Source of the DNA: Aeromicrobium sp. Root495
Lineage (GTDB): Bacteria > Actinomycetota > Actinomycetes > Propionibacteriales > Nocardioidaceae
DNA: 64,000 nucleotides
NCBI RefSeq assembly: GCF_001426755.1
Contig: NZ_LMFJ01000001.1
Span: forward strand, 987,846-1,051,845
Direction: 5' to 3'
Shown here: in pieces, positions 35,423 to 43,580 of the stretch
Layout of the letters: each line of letters starts with the position of its first letter
How positions within the stretch are numbered: the stretch's first letter is position 1
Program-made: the position numbers and the translations under genes
Notes under the pieces: model-generated
What the model saw: the letters and a program-made list of their open reading frames with translations, nothing else
Told to the model about the DNA's origin: nothing
Databases searched by the model: none

Positions 35423-36451
35423 ATGAAGGTCGGAGTACTGACAGGCGGAGGCGACTGCCCCGGGCTCAACGCGGTCATCCGAGCGGTGGTCCGCAAGGGG
35501 GTCCAGGAGCAGGGGCACTCCTTCGTCGGGTTCCGGGACGGGTGGCGTGGTCCGCTCGAGAACGACACGACGCCGCTCGGCGTGGACGAGGTCCGGGGGA
35601 TCCTCCCGCGGGGCGGGACGATCCTCGGGTCGTCGCGCACCAACCCCTTCGCGATCGAGAACGGCGTGGAGCGCATCAAGGACAACCTCGCGGCCCAGGG
35701 CTGCGACGCGCTCGTCGCGATCGGCGGCGAGGACACGCTCGGCGTGGCCACGCAGCTGGCCGAGCTCGGCGTCAAGGTGGTGGGCGTCCCCAAGACGATC
35801 GACAACGACCTCTCGGGCACGGACTTCACCTTCGGGTTCGACACCGCCGTCAACATCGCCACCGAGGCGATCGACCGGCTCCACACCACGGCGGAGTCGC
35901 ACCACCGCGTCCTGGTCGTGGAGGTCATGGGTCGTCACGCGGGGTGGATCGCCCTGCACGCCGGTCTGGCCGGCGGCGCCAACATCATCCTCATCCCCGA
36001 GCGGCCGTTCGACATCGACACCGTGTGCGCCCAGGTCGAGAGTCGGTTCGCCACGCACTTCTCTCCCATCGTGGTGGTCTCCGAGGGTGCGGTCCCGGCC
36101 GACGGGACGGGCATGACCCTGCACTCGGGCGAGAAGGACGCGTTCGGACACGTGCGGCTCGGCGGGATCGGCGACCGCCTGGCGTCGGAGATCGAGCACC
36201 GCACCGGCCAGGAGTCGCGCGCGGTGGTGCTGGGACACGTGCAGCGCGGGGGCACCCCCACGGCCTTCGACCGCTGGCTCGCCACCCGGTTCGGCCTGCA
36301 CGCCATCCAGGCGGTCCACGAGGGCGACTTCGGCACCATGATGGCGCTGCGCGGAACCGACATCGTGCGCGTGCCCCTGGCCGAGGGCACGGGAGAGCTC
36401 AAGCTCGTCAGCCCCGAGCTGTACGAGGAGGCCGAGGTCCTGTTCGGGTAG
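35423..36451 (+). CDS. 6-phosphofructokinase, residues of the PPi-dependent type
   Basis: Group III phosphofructokinase, 342 aa, forming fructose 1,6-bisphosphate from fructose 6-phosphate. Active-site segments are GGGDCPGLN at 8-16, GGED (101-104) and PKTIDND (123-129, catalytic Asp). In E. coli numbering residue 104 is Asp and 124 is Lys, the pair associated with pyrophosphate use, as in Amycolatopsis methanolica; ATP enzymes have Gly at 104. PPi as donor is therefore likely but is inferred. The ATG at 35423 has GAGGAG upstream. The next gene, a DUF427 protein, starts 33 bp later. Confidence 0.9.
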   Translation: MKVGVLTGGGDCPGLNAVIRAVVRKGVQEQGHSFVGFRDGWRGPLENDTTPLGVDEVRGILPRGGTILGSSRTNPFAIENGVERIKDNLAAQGCDALVAIGGEDTLGVATQLAELGVKVVGVPKTIDNDLSGTDFTFGFDTAVNIATEAIDRLHTTAESHHRVLVVEVMGRHAGWIALHAGLAGGANIILIPERPFDIDTVCAQVESRFATHFSPIVVVSEGAVPADGTGMTLHSGEKDAFGHVRLGGIGDRLASEIEHRTGQESRAVVLGHVQRGGTPTAFDRWLATRFGLHAIQAVHEGDFGTMMALRGTDIVRVPLAEGTGELKLVSPELYEEAEVLFG

Positions 36452-36484
36452 CCCGTGTGGGTGCCCGCCACTAGCGTCGGTGGC

Positions 36485-36964
36485 ATGGCTCCCACCCGCC
36501 CCGTCGAGAACGTCTGGGACTACCCGCGCCCGCCCTCCATCGAGCCGAGCGACGAGGAGGTCGTCGTGGTGCTCGGGGGTGTCGAGATCGCCCGCACCTC
36601 GTCCTCGTACCGGATCTGCGAGACCAGCCACCCGCCCACCTACTACCTGCCGCTCGACGCGTTCGCCGAAGGGGCGCTCCGGCCCGTCGGCGGTCAGACG
36701 TTCTGCGAGTGGAAGGGACTGGCCTCGTACTTCGACCTCGTCGGCGGCGACCGCACCGTGCCGGCCGGCGCGTGGACCTACGAGCAGCCCACGGGGGCAT
36801 ACGGCGACCTCGTCGGGCACGTCGCGCTGTACCCCGGCAAGGTCGACGGCTGCACCCTCGACGGCGAGGCGGTCCAGGCGCAGGAGGGCGACTTCTACGG
36901 CGGATGGATCACGTCGCGGGTCACCGGTCCGTTCAAGGGAGCGCCGGGAACGCTGGGGTGGTGA
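36485..36964 (+). CDS. DUF427 family protein
   Basis: A 159 aa DUF427 protein, a small beta-fold family of unknown function. Typical motifs are the ARTSSSYRICETSHPPTYYLP segment (about residues 37-57), FCEWKGLASYFDL and a GDFYGGWITSRV end. There is no signal peptide. The ATG at 36485 has TAGCGT seven bases upstream, so it is probably leaderless. It lies 18 bp before the aroG start, which has its own leaderless -10. Confidence 0.88.
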   Translation: MAPTRPVENVWDYPRPPSIEPSDEEVVVVLGGVEIARTSSSYRICETSHPPTYYLPLDAFAEGALRPVGGQTFCEWKGLASYFDLVGGDRTVPAGAWTYEQPTGAYGDLVGHVALYPGKVDGCTLDGEAVQAQEGDFYGGWITSRVTGPFKGAPGTLGW

Positions 36965-36982
36965 CACCCGTAGGATTGGGGC

Positions 36983-38317
36983 GTGAGCATCCCCAGCCTT
37001 GACGACCTGCACACGATCGGCGCTGCCCAGCAGCCGACGTATGCCGACCCCGTGGCCCGCGATCGCGCGGTCGACCGCCTCCGCCGGATGCCCCCGCTCG
37101 TCTTTGCCGGCGAGTGCGACGACCTCCGCGAGCGCATGGCCGCCGTCGCGCGCGGCGAGGCCTTCCTGCTCCAAGGCGGCGACTGTGCCGAGACCTTCGA
37201 GGGCGTCACGGCCGAGAACGTGCGCAACAAGCTCCGGGTGCTGCTGTCCATGGCCGTCGTCCTCACCTACGCCGCGAGCGTGCCGGTCGTGAAGCTCGGT
37301 CGGCTCGCCGGTCAGTACGCCAAGCCGCGCTCCAGCGACACCGAGACGCGCGACGGCGTCACGCTGCCCGCGTACCGCGGCGATGCCGTGAACGGCTTCG
37401 ACTTCACGCCCGAGGCCCGCGCGCACGACCCCCAGCGCCTCGTCGACGTGTACAACGCGTCGTCCGCCACGCTCAACCTCGCGCGCGCCTTCACCACCGG
37501 TGGCTATGCCGACCTGCGCCAGATGCACGAGTGGAACAAGGACTTCGTCAAGCGCAGCCCCGTGGGCGTCAGCTACGAGCGCATCGGCGGCGAGATCGAT
37601 CGGGCGCTCGCTTTCATGGACGCCATCGGCGTCGACCCCGACGAGCTCCACGCCGTCGACTTCTACTCCTCGCACGAGGCGCTCATCCTCGAGTACGAGC
37701 ACGCCCTCACCCGCATCGACTCGCGCACCGAGCAGCCCTACGACGTCTCGGGCCACTTCGTGTGGATCGGTGAGCGCACGCGCCAGCTCGACGGCGCCCA
37801 CGTGGAGCTGCTGAGCAGGATCGCCAACCCCATCGGCGTCAAGCTCGGCCCCACCACCACGGCCGACGACGCCATCGCGCTGTACGAGAAGCTCAACCCC
37901 GAGCGCACCCCCGGCAAGGTCACCTTCATCACGCGCTTCGGCGCCGGGAAGATCCGCGAGGGCCTGCCGCCGCTCGTGGAGAAGGTCACCGCCGCGGGGA
38001 TCGACGTCGCGTGGGTCTGCGACCCCATGCACGGGAACACGTTCGAGGCGTCCACCGGCTTCAAGACGCGCGAGTTCGACGACGTCATCGACGAGGTCCG
38101 CGGGTTCTTCGAGGTGCACCGCTCGCTCGGCACGTGGCCCGGTGGGCTGCACGTCGAGCTCACGGGCGACGACGTCACGGAGTGCCTCGGCGGGCACCAG
38201 AAGGTGTCGGCCGAGGACCTGTCCTCGCGCTACGAGACGCTGTGCGACCCTCGCCTCAACCGTGAGCAGTCGCTCGAGCTGGCCTTCCTCGTCGCCGAGA
38301 TGCTGCGCGAGCACTGA
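36983..38317 (+). CDS. aroG: Class II 3-deoxy-7-phosphoheptulonate synthase
   Basis: First enzyme of the shikimate pathway, condensing erythrose 4-phosphate and phosphoenolpyruvate; 444 aa, type II as in M. tuberculosis AroG. Motifs include GGDCAETFE near residue 64 (metal Cys), the KPRSS region near 113, HPEAL-like substrate residues, the metal-binding CDPMHGN near 345, and the C-terminal LGGHQ. The first 15 residues fit the actinobacterial N-terminal helix. The GTG start at 36983 has TAGGAT six bases upstream. The gene is transcribed apart from trpD, the other aromatic gene of the window. Confidence 0.96.
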   Translation: MSIPSLDDLHTIGAAQQPTYADPVARDRAVDRLRRMPPLVFAGECDDLRERMAAVARGEAFLLQGGDCAETFEGVTAENVRNKLRVLLSMAVVLTYAASVPVVKLGRLAGQYAKPRSSDTETRDGVTLPAYRGDAVNGFDFTPEARAHDPQRLVDVYNASSATLNLARAFTTGGYADLRQMHEWNKDFVKRSPVGVSYERIGGEIDRALAFMDAIGVDPDELHAVDFYSSHEALILEYEHALTRIDSRTEQPYDVSGHFVWIGERTRQLDGAHVELLSRIANPIGVKLGPTTTADDAIALYEKLNPERTPGKVTFITRFGAGKIREGLPPLVEKVTAAGIDVAWVCDPMHGNTFEASTGFKTREFDDVIDEVRGFFEVHRSLGTWPGGLHVELTGDDVTECLGGHQKVSAEDLSSRYETLCDPRLNREQSLELAFLVAEMLREH

Positions 38318-38330
38318 GCGAGCCCTGAGC

Positions 38331-38828
38331 ATGCACGGGCTGTCGTACACCGAGGTGGGCGCGACGGCCGGTGACCTGCCCGACGGCTACCACCACTTGC
38401 GCTGGGTGGAGCCGGTCGGGACGGGCGAGGCGGCGTTCCGTCGTGCGGCCGAGGCCGTCATGACCTGGGGCATGCACCGCGCGGTGGTCCGGGTCGTGTC
38501 GGCACCGCCTCGCGCCGTCGTGGGCGAGACCGTCCGCATGAGGTATCTCGGGCAGAGCTTCGCGTGCGTCGTCGTCGAGGTGGAGGACACCGCACACCGG
38601 GTCGGGTTCGCCTACGGGACCCTGCCCGGTCATCCCGAGCGTGGCGAGGAGCGCTTCGTCGTGACGCACGACGCCGTCACCGACGCGGTGCGGATCGAGG
38701 TCACGGCCTTCTCGGTGCCCGGCACGTGGGTGACGCGGGCGATCGGCCCGGTGGGCCGCGTCATCCAGCGCCACGCCACCCGCCGCTACGTCGACGCCGT
38801 CCGCTCCGCCGCCTCCGACGAACGCTGA
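38331..38828 (+). CDS. DUF1990 family protein
   Basis: Protein of 165 aa in the DUF1990 family, a small beta-rich fold of unknown function. The start MHGLSYTEVGAT and the FAYGTLPGHPERGEERFVV segment are typical. It contains no signal peptide. The ATG at 38331 lies 13 bp after the aroG stop, so it is likely co-transcribed. It converges with the carboxymuconolactone decarboxylase-like gene, with a 12-bp gap between the stops and no clear hairpin. Confidence 0.85.
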   Translation: MHGLSYTEVGATAGDLPDGYHHLRWVEPVGTGEAAFRRAAEAVMTWGMHRAVVRVVSAPPRAVVGETVRMRYLGQSFACVVVEVEDTAHRVGFAYGTLPGHPERGEERFVVTHDAVTDAVRIEVTAFSVPGTWVTRAIGPVGRVIQRHATRRYVDAVRSAASDER

Positions 38829-38840
38829 GGGCGAGGAAGG

Positions 38841-39377
38841 TCAGGTCTGGTTCTCGGGCTGGACGCGCAGGGTCATGAGGGTCGTGGCGAGGGAGTCGTA
38901 CTGGCCGCACAGGAGCAGCAGCTCGATCGACTCCGCCTCGTCGAGGTGGGTGCGGACCGTCGCCCAGGTGGCGTCGTCGACGTCGCGCTTCTCGACGAAC
39001 TGCGACGCGACGGCCAGGAGGGCCTTCTCGCGCGGCGTCCAGCCGTCCCAGTCGACGTCGCCCGTGTGCGCCACCTGCTCGGGGGAGAGGCCGACCCGAC
39101 GACCGATGCGACGGTGATGGTTGAGCTCGTACTCGCACGCGCGCAGGGTGGCGACGTGCAGGATGACCATCTCGGTCTCGTGGCGAGGCAGCCGACCGCC
39201 GGGCATCATCCGCCCGCTGTACCAGAGCCAGGCGCGGAACAGCCTGCGCTGGCGGCCGAGCGTCGTGAAGATGTTGGGGCGGGGTCCGCCGATCACCTTG
39301 CCGGCCACGATGGAGATCGCGTGGTTGACCACGCCCAGCTCACGTAGGCCGCCGGGCTCGATCCGAGGAGTGCTCAT
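38841..39377 (-). CDS. Carboxymuconolactone decarboxylase (AhpD-like) family protein
   Basis: Protein of 178 aa with the CMD fold. The active-site region reads ATLRACEYELNHHRRIGRR, keeping one Cys and the conserved E and H residues but lacking the CXXC pair of AhpD. It is therefore not an obvious peroxidase disulfide reductase; many such actinobacterial proteins are annotated only by family. The ATG at 39377 lies 54 bp after the pknL stop, on the same strand. The nearest genes give no pathway clue. Confidence 0.8.
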   Translation of the reverse strand: MSTPRIEPGGLRELGVVNHAISIVAGKVIGGPRPNIFTTLGRQRRLFRAWLWYSGRMMPGGRLPRHETEMVILHVATLRACEYELNHHRRIGRRVGLSPEQVAHTGDVDWDGWTPREKALLAVASQFVEKRDVDDATWATVRTHLDEAESIELLLLCGQYDSLATTLMTLRVQPENQT

Positions 39378-39431
39378 GACGAGATCCTATCGGACCTGGA
39401 CGCTCGTACCAGAATTTGGGGGCCGGTGGCG

Positions 39432-41468
39432 TCAGACGTAGATGGTGACGTCGGACCCGACCTTGGCCTTGCCCCCGGACGGGCTCTGGAACCGCACCTG
39501 GTCCGTTCCGGGGATCACGTTGCGGACCCGCGGCACGAAACCGGCGGCGCGCAGGAGGCGGACCGCCTCGTTGCGCTCCTTGCCCATGACGTCGGGGACC
39601 GGGACGTTCTCGGGACCCTTGGAGATGACGACCTTGACGACCTCGTCGCGGAACAGCGTGCCGTCGCCCGGGTCCTGGCTGATGACCCGGCCCTTGTCGA
39701 CGGTGTCGGAGAAGGCCGACGAGAACGCGGCCTTCAGGTCGGCCGCCTCGATCTTGGCCTTGGCCTCGGCCTGGGTGGCCCCCTTCACGTCGGGGACGTC
39801 GATCGGCTCGCGGCCCTTGCTGATCACGAGGTCGATGACGGTGTTGCGCTTGACGAGCTGCTTGACCTTGACGTCGACGGCCCGGATGACCCGTCCTTCG
39901 GGGATCTTCTCGCTGAACCTCTCGGGTGTCTCACCGAGTCGCAGGTTGAGGTCGGACAGCGCCGTGCGAGCCTGCTCGACCGTCTTGCCCTGCAGGTTGG
40001 GGATCGCGTAGCGCTCCTTGCCCTTGGAGACCACGACCTCGATGGTCGAGCCCGGGAGGACCTTGGCGCCGGCCCCCGGGTCGGACTCCATCACGGTGCC
40101 GAGCAGGGCGGTCTCGGAGAACCGGCGCTCCGCGACCTCGAAGGTGAAGCCGGCCTTGACGGCCTCGGCCTTGGCCTCCTTCTCGCTCTGACCCACCAGT
40201 ACGGGTGCCTCGGTGTACCGGGCGACCGCGAAGTAGTACGCGCCACCCCCGACGACGAGGGCCAGCAGGACGGCGGCGACCAGCATGATGCGACCGCGGC
40301 GCGACGACGACGCCGGCTCCTTGGCGTCCTGGTAGTCCTGCGGCGACATGGCCGGTGTCATCCGGGCCGCGGCGGGCGAGGCCGCGGGGCTCCACTCCGA
40401 CGAGCTCCACTGGACCGTGTTCTCGGCCACCGGCCTGGTGCTGGAGGCGTCGTCGCCGGCCAGTGCCACGAGCTCGGTGGGCTCGCCGGAGTCGTCGGGG
40501 CCGCCGGGCAGGGGTGCAGCGAGCGGCACGCGCACCTTCTGCGTGGCCTCGTCGTCGGTGGGCTCCTCGACGGGGCGCGGAGCCAGCTGGGCGACGAGGT
40601 CGGGGTCGGACGTGACTCCGGCCGAGACGGCCTGACGCACCCGCCGCAGCTGCTGCAGCAGGACCCGCGCGTCGGCCGACCGGTTCCTGCGGTCGCGTGC
40701 CGTGGCGCGCAGCACGAGGGCGTCGACGTAGTCGGGCAGGTCGGGGCGCAGCGTGGACGGCGGCTCGATGTCCTCGTGGACGTGCTTGTACGCCACCTGG
40801 ATGGGGGACTCGCCGGCGTGCGGCTTCACGCCCGTGAGCATCTCGAAGAGCATGGCGCCGCACGCGTAGACGTCGGACCGGGCGTCGGCGCCCTCGTTCA
40901 CGACGATCTCGGGGGCGATGTACGAGACGGTGCCGATGAGCGTGCCGCCGGTGGCCGTGGTGGCCGCGCTCACCGCGCGCGCCAGGCCGAAGTCGGCCAC
41001 GCGCACCTCGCCGTCGGGCGTGATGAGGACGTTCTCCGGCTTGACGTCGCGGTGGATCAGGTGCGCGGCGTGGGCTGCGGACAGTGCCACCAGCACCTCG
41101 GCCAGGAGGTCGAGCGCGCGGCCGACGGGCAGGGGCGCCTCGGCGCGCATGATGTCGCGCAGGGTGTTGCCCGGCACGAACTCCATGACGAGATAGGTGA
41201 CGTCGCCGTCGCGGCCCTGGTCGAACACCGACACGACGTTGCGGTGGTTGAGCTTGGCGGCCGCCCGGGCCTCACGGTCGAAGCGCTGCACGAACTGCTC
41301 GTCGTCACCCAGGCCGTGGTGCATGACCTTGATGGCCACGGTGCGGTCGAGCCGCAGGTCCGTGCCCTTGAAGACGCTGGCCATGCCACCGCGGGCGACG
41401 CGTTCCTCCACGACGTAGCGGTCGTCGAGCACGCGTCCGATGAGGGCGTCGTCGCCCGTCGCTGCCAC
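39432..41468 (-). CDS. pknL: PASTA serine/threonine protein kinase (PknL-like)
   Basis: Transmembrane kinase of 678 aa that senses cell-wall precursors. The kinase domain occupies residues 18-280 (K47 in VAIK, HRDVKPEN at 139-146, DFG at 159-161, APE). A Ser/Pro/Ala-rich juxtamembrane linker, one membrane helix (VAAVLLALVVGGGAYYFAVA) and four PASTA repeats follow. M. tuberculosis PknL lies at the same locus but has no PASTA; corynebacterial PknL has them. The GTG start at 41468 has GAGGAGG. Likely targets include the division and cell-wall proteins encoded downstream, by inference. Confidence 0.94.
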   Translation of the reverse strand: MAATGDDALIGRVLDDRYVVEERVARGGMASVFKGTDLRLDRTVAIKVMHHGLGDDEQFVQRFDREARAAAKLNHRNVVSVFDQGRDGDVTYLVMEFVPGNTLRDIMRAEAPLPVGRALDLLAEVLVALSAAHAAHLIHRDVKPENVLITPDGEVRVADFGLARAVSAATTATGGTLIGTVSYIAPEIVVNEGADARSDVYACGAMLFEMLTGVKPHAGESPIQVAYKHVHEDIEPPSTLRPDLPDYVDALVLRATARDRRNRSADARVLLQQLRRVRQAVSAGVTSDPDLVAQLAPRPVEEPTDDEATQKVRVPLAAPLPGGPDDSGEPTELVALAGDDASSTRPVAENTVQWSSSEWSPAASPAAARMTPAMSPQDYQDAKEPASSSRRGRIMLVAAVLLALVVGGGAYYFAVARYTEAPVLVGQSEKEAKAEAVKAGFTFEVAERRFSETALLGTVMESDPGAGAKVLPGSTIEVVVSKGKERYAIPNLQGKTVEQARTALSDLNLRLGETPERFSEKIPEGRVIRAVDVKVKQLVKRNTVIDLVISKGREPIDVPDVKGATQAEAKAKIEAADLKAAFSSAFSDTVDKGRVISQDPGDGTLFRDEVVKVVISKGPENVPVPDVMGKERNEAVRLLRAAGFVPRVRNVIPGTDQVRFQSPSGGKAKVGSDVTIYV

Positions 41469-41592
41469 GTCTGCCCCTCCTCGACCCCGACGTTGACTCT
41501 GAACAGGTCAGCGCCTGACCCACGGACGATTGTAGAGAGGCTGTGGCCCGAAACGGGGATGCCCCTCCGGTGACGCGCCCGTCGGCCTGAGG

Positions 41593-42633
41593 TCAGCGGA
41601 CCCGGCGCACGGCCTGCGTGACCAGCGGCGACAGCACCTCGCGCGCCCCGGGCCGAAGCGCGTCGATGGCCGTCTCGGCTTCTCGCTCGAGCCGCGCGAT
41701 GTCCTGCTCCACGGCGGCCAGCGCCCCGGTGGAGACCATGAGGGCGCTCACGGGAGCGATCCCCGCACTCGTGCCGAGGTGTCGGAGGAGGGCGGCCCGT
41801 CCGGCGTCGTCGGCCAGCTCGGCCGTGCGCGCCACCAGCACCGTGCGCTTGCCCTCGCGCACGTCGTCGCCCGCGGGCTTGCCCGTGACGGACGGGTCGC
41901 CGAAGACGCCGAGCACGTCGTCGCGGAGCTGGAAGGCCTCGCCGAGCGGCAGGGCCACGGCGCTCAGCTGCTCGATGAGCTGCTCGTCCGCGCCGGCCAG
42001 GGCCGCGCCGATGTGCAGCGGGCGCTCCACCGTGTACTTGGCCGACTTGAACCTGACGACTCGCATGGCCTGCTCGACGCCGACAGAGGCCTGCGTCTGG
42101 GCGAGCACGTCGAGGTACTGGCCCGCCACCACCTCGGCCCGGCACAGGTCGAGGAAGTGGAGCGCGGCGTCGACGTGGGGGAGGTGGCTCGCGCGCAGCT
42201 GCTCGTCGGTCCACGAGAGCATGAGGTCGCCCAGGAGCACGGCCACGGACGTGCCGTGGACCTCCGGGCTCCCCTCGAGCCCGGCGTCGCGGTGCTGCTG
42301 CTCGGCGGCACGGTGCGCACTGGGGCGTCCGCGACGCGTGTCGGAGCCGTCCATGAGGTCGTCGTGGACGAGCGCGCTGGCCTGGAGCCACTCGAGGGCG
42401 GCAGCGGCCGTGACGATGCGCACGTCCTGGGGGTCGCCACCCGCCACGAGCCAGCCGGCCCGCACGAACGCCGGTCGCAGGCGCTTGCCCCCGGCGACGA
42501 AGGCCTCCGCGGCGTCGAGCAGCGGATCGAGGTCGGCCCCGATGGGGCTCAGGACCTCGCGCTGGTGCTGGAGGAACGAGCGGAGTGCCTCGTCGACTGC
42601 GTCTCGGAAGTCGTCACCCTCGGTCACATCCAC
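41593..42633 (-). CDS. idsA: Isoprenyl diphosphate synthase (trans, IdsA-like)
   Basis: Class I trans-prenyl synthase, 346 aa. The first Asp-rich motif is DDLMD (VHDDLMDGSDTRRG) and the second is DDVLGVFGD. Both are complete. The residues five and four before the first motif are Ser and Ala, small residues, which suggests a product of C20 or longer rather than farnesyl (inference). The GTG start at 42633 has TAGCGT seven bases upstream on the minus strand (leaderless). It is divergent from metF. The stop is 124 bp upstream of pknL. Confidence 0.93.
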   Translation of the reverse strand: MDVTEGDDFRDAVDEALRSFLQHQREVLSPIGADLDPLLDAAEAFVAGGKRLRPAFVRAGWLVAGGDPQDVRIVTAAAALEWLQASALVHDDLMDGSDTRRGRPSAHRAAEQQHRDAGLEGSPEVHGTSVAVLLGDLMLSWTDEQLRASHLPHVDAALHFLDLCRAEVVAGQYLDVLAQTQASVGVEQAMRVVRFKSAKYTVERPLHIGAALAGADEQLIEQLSAVALPLGEAFQLRDDVLGVFGDPSVTGKPAGDDVREGKRTVLVARTAELADDAGRAALLRHLGTSAGIAPVSALMVSTGALAAVEQDIARLEREAETAIDALRPGAREVLSPLVTQAVRRVR

Positions 42634-42640
42634 GATTTAC

Positions 42641-42650
42641 ACGCTACCGT
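42641..42650. promoter_or_regulatory. Overlapping divergent -10 boxes of idsA and metF
   Basis: The minus -10 TAGCGT occupies 42646-42641 and the plus -10 TACCGT occupies 42645-42650, so the boxes share two bases. Each is seven bases from its GTG start (42633 and 42658). Both transcripts are predicted to be leaderless and cannot be initiated at the same time. Confidence 0.65.
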
Positions 42651-42657
42651 TCTCGTC

Positions 42658-43551
42658 GTGCCTGTCGAGGACCCCACCATCACCGCCCTGCTGGCCGAGA
42701 CCGGTCCCAGCTACTCCTTCGAGTTCTTCCCGCCCAAGGACGACGCGGGCGAGGAGGTGCTGTGGCGCACGATCGCCGAGCTCGAGCCGCTGCAGCCCAC
42801 GTTCGTCTCCGTCACGTACGGCGCGGGCGGCACGAGCCAGGAGCGCACGGTCCGCGTCACCGAGCGGATCGCGAGCGAGTCGCGGATCAAGGCCGTGGGC
42901 CACCTGACCCTCGTCGGGCAGAGCCGCGACGAGATCGCCGAGGTCCTGCGCCAGTACGCGGCCGCCGGCATCGACCACGTGCTGGCCCTGCGCGGCGACC
43001 CCAAGGGCGGACCCCGGGCTCCGTGGGAGACGCACCCCGGCGGCATGGAGTACGCGATCGACCTGGTGCGCCTCGCCCACGAGATCGGCGGGTTCACCGT
43101 CGGTGTCGCCGCGTTCCCGGAGGGTCACCCCGACGCCGACGACCTCGACCACGACGCCCGTGTGCTCGTCGAGAAGGTGCAGGCGGGCGCCGAGTTCGCC
43201 ATCACCCAGATGTTCTTCCGGTCCTCGGACTACTTCGGTCTGGTGGAGCGCGTGCGCGAGCTGGGGTGCGACGCGCCCATCGTCCCGGGCATCATGCCGA
43301 TCCTGAACTTCCCGCAGGTGGCCCGCATGGCCGAGCTCTCCGGCGCAGCCATGCCGCAGGAGGTCCTCGACGTCATCGAGCCGGTGGCCGACGACCCCGT
43401 CGCCGTCCGGGCCCGCGGCATCGAGCTCGCCACGCAGCTGTGCCGCGACCTGCTCGCCGGCGGGGCGCCCGGCCTGCACTTCATCACGCTGAACCGCTCC
43501 AAGGCGACGCGCGAGATCTTCGAGCAGCTGCGCAGCGAGGACCTGATCTAG
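42658..43551 (+). CDS. metF: 5,10-methylenetetrahydrofolate reductase
   Basis: FAD enzyme reducing methylene-THF to methyl-THF for methionine synthesis; 297 aa. Motifs are SFEFFPPKDD near residue 20, the Asp/Tyr segment SVTYGAGGTSQ, LALRGDPKG near 108, and the FAD-binding AEFAITQMFF near 180. The C-terminal part is complete. The GTG start at 42658 is set by the leaderless TACCGT box. It is divergent from idsA and convergent with the FAD-oxidoreductase gene, with a 29-bp gap. Confidence 0.95.
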   Translation: MPVEDPTITALLAETGPSYSFEFFPPKDDAGEEVLWRTIAELEPLQPTFVSVTYGAGGTSQERTVRVTERIASESRIKAVGHLTLVGQSRDEIAEVLRQYAAAGIDHVLALRGDPKGGPRAPWETHPGGMEYAIDLVRLAHEIGGFTVGVAAFPEGHPDADDLDHDARVLVEKVQAGAEFAITQMFFRSSDYFGLVERVRELGCDAPIVPGIMPILNFPQVARMAELSGAAMPQEVLDVIEPVADDPVAVRARGIELATQLCRDLLAGGAPGLHFITLNRSKATREIFEQLRSEDLI

Positions 43552-43580
43552 TCGGAGCGGGGAGCCGGGTCGGTCGCGGG

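Noticed and set aside
34532..38350. Very long open frame (1,272 codons) on the minus strand
   Set aside because: It is antisense to the acyltransferase, phosphofructokinase, DUF427 and aroG genes. High GC makes such shadow frames common, and the product has no recognisable motif.
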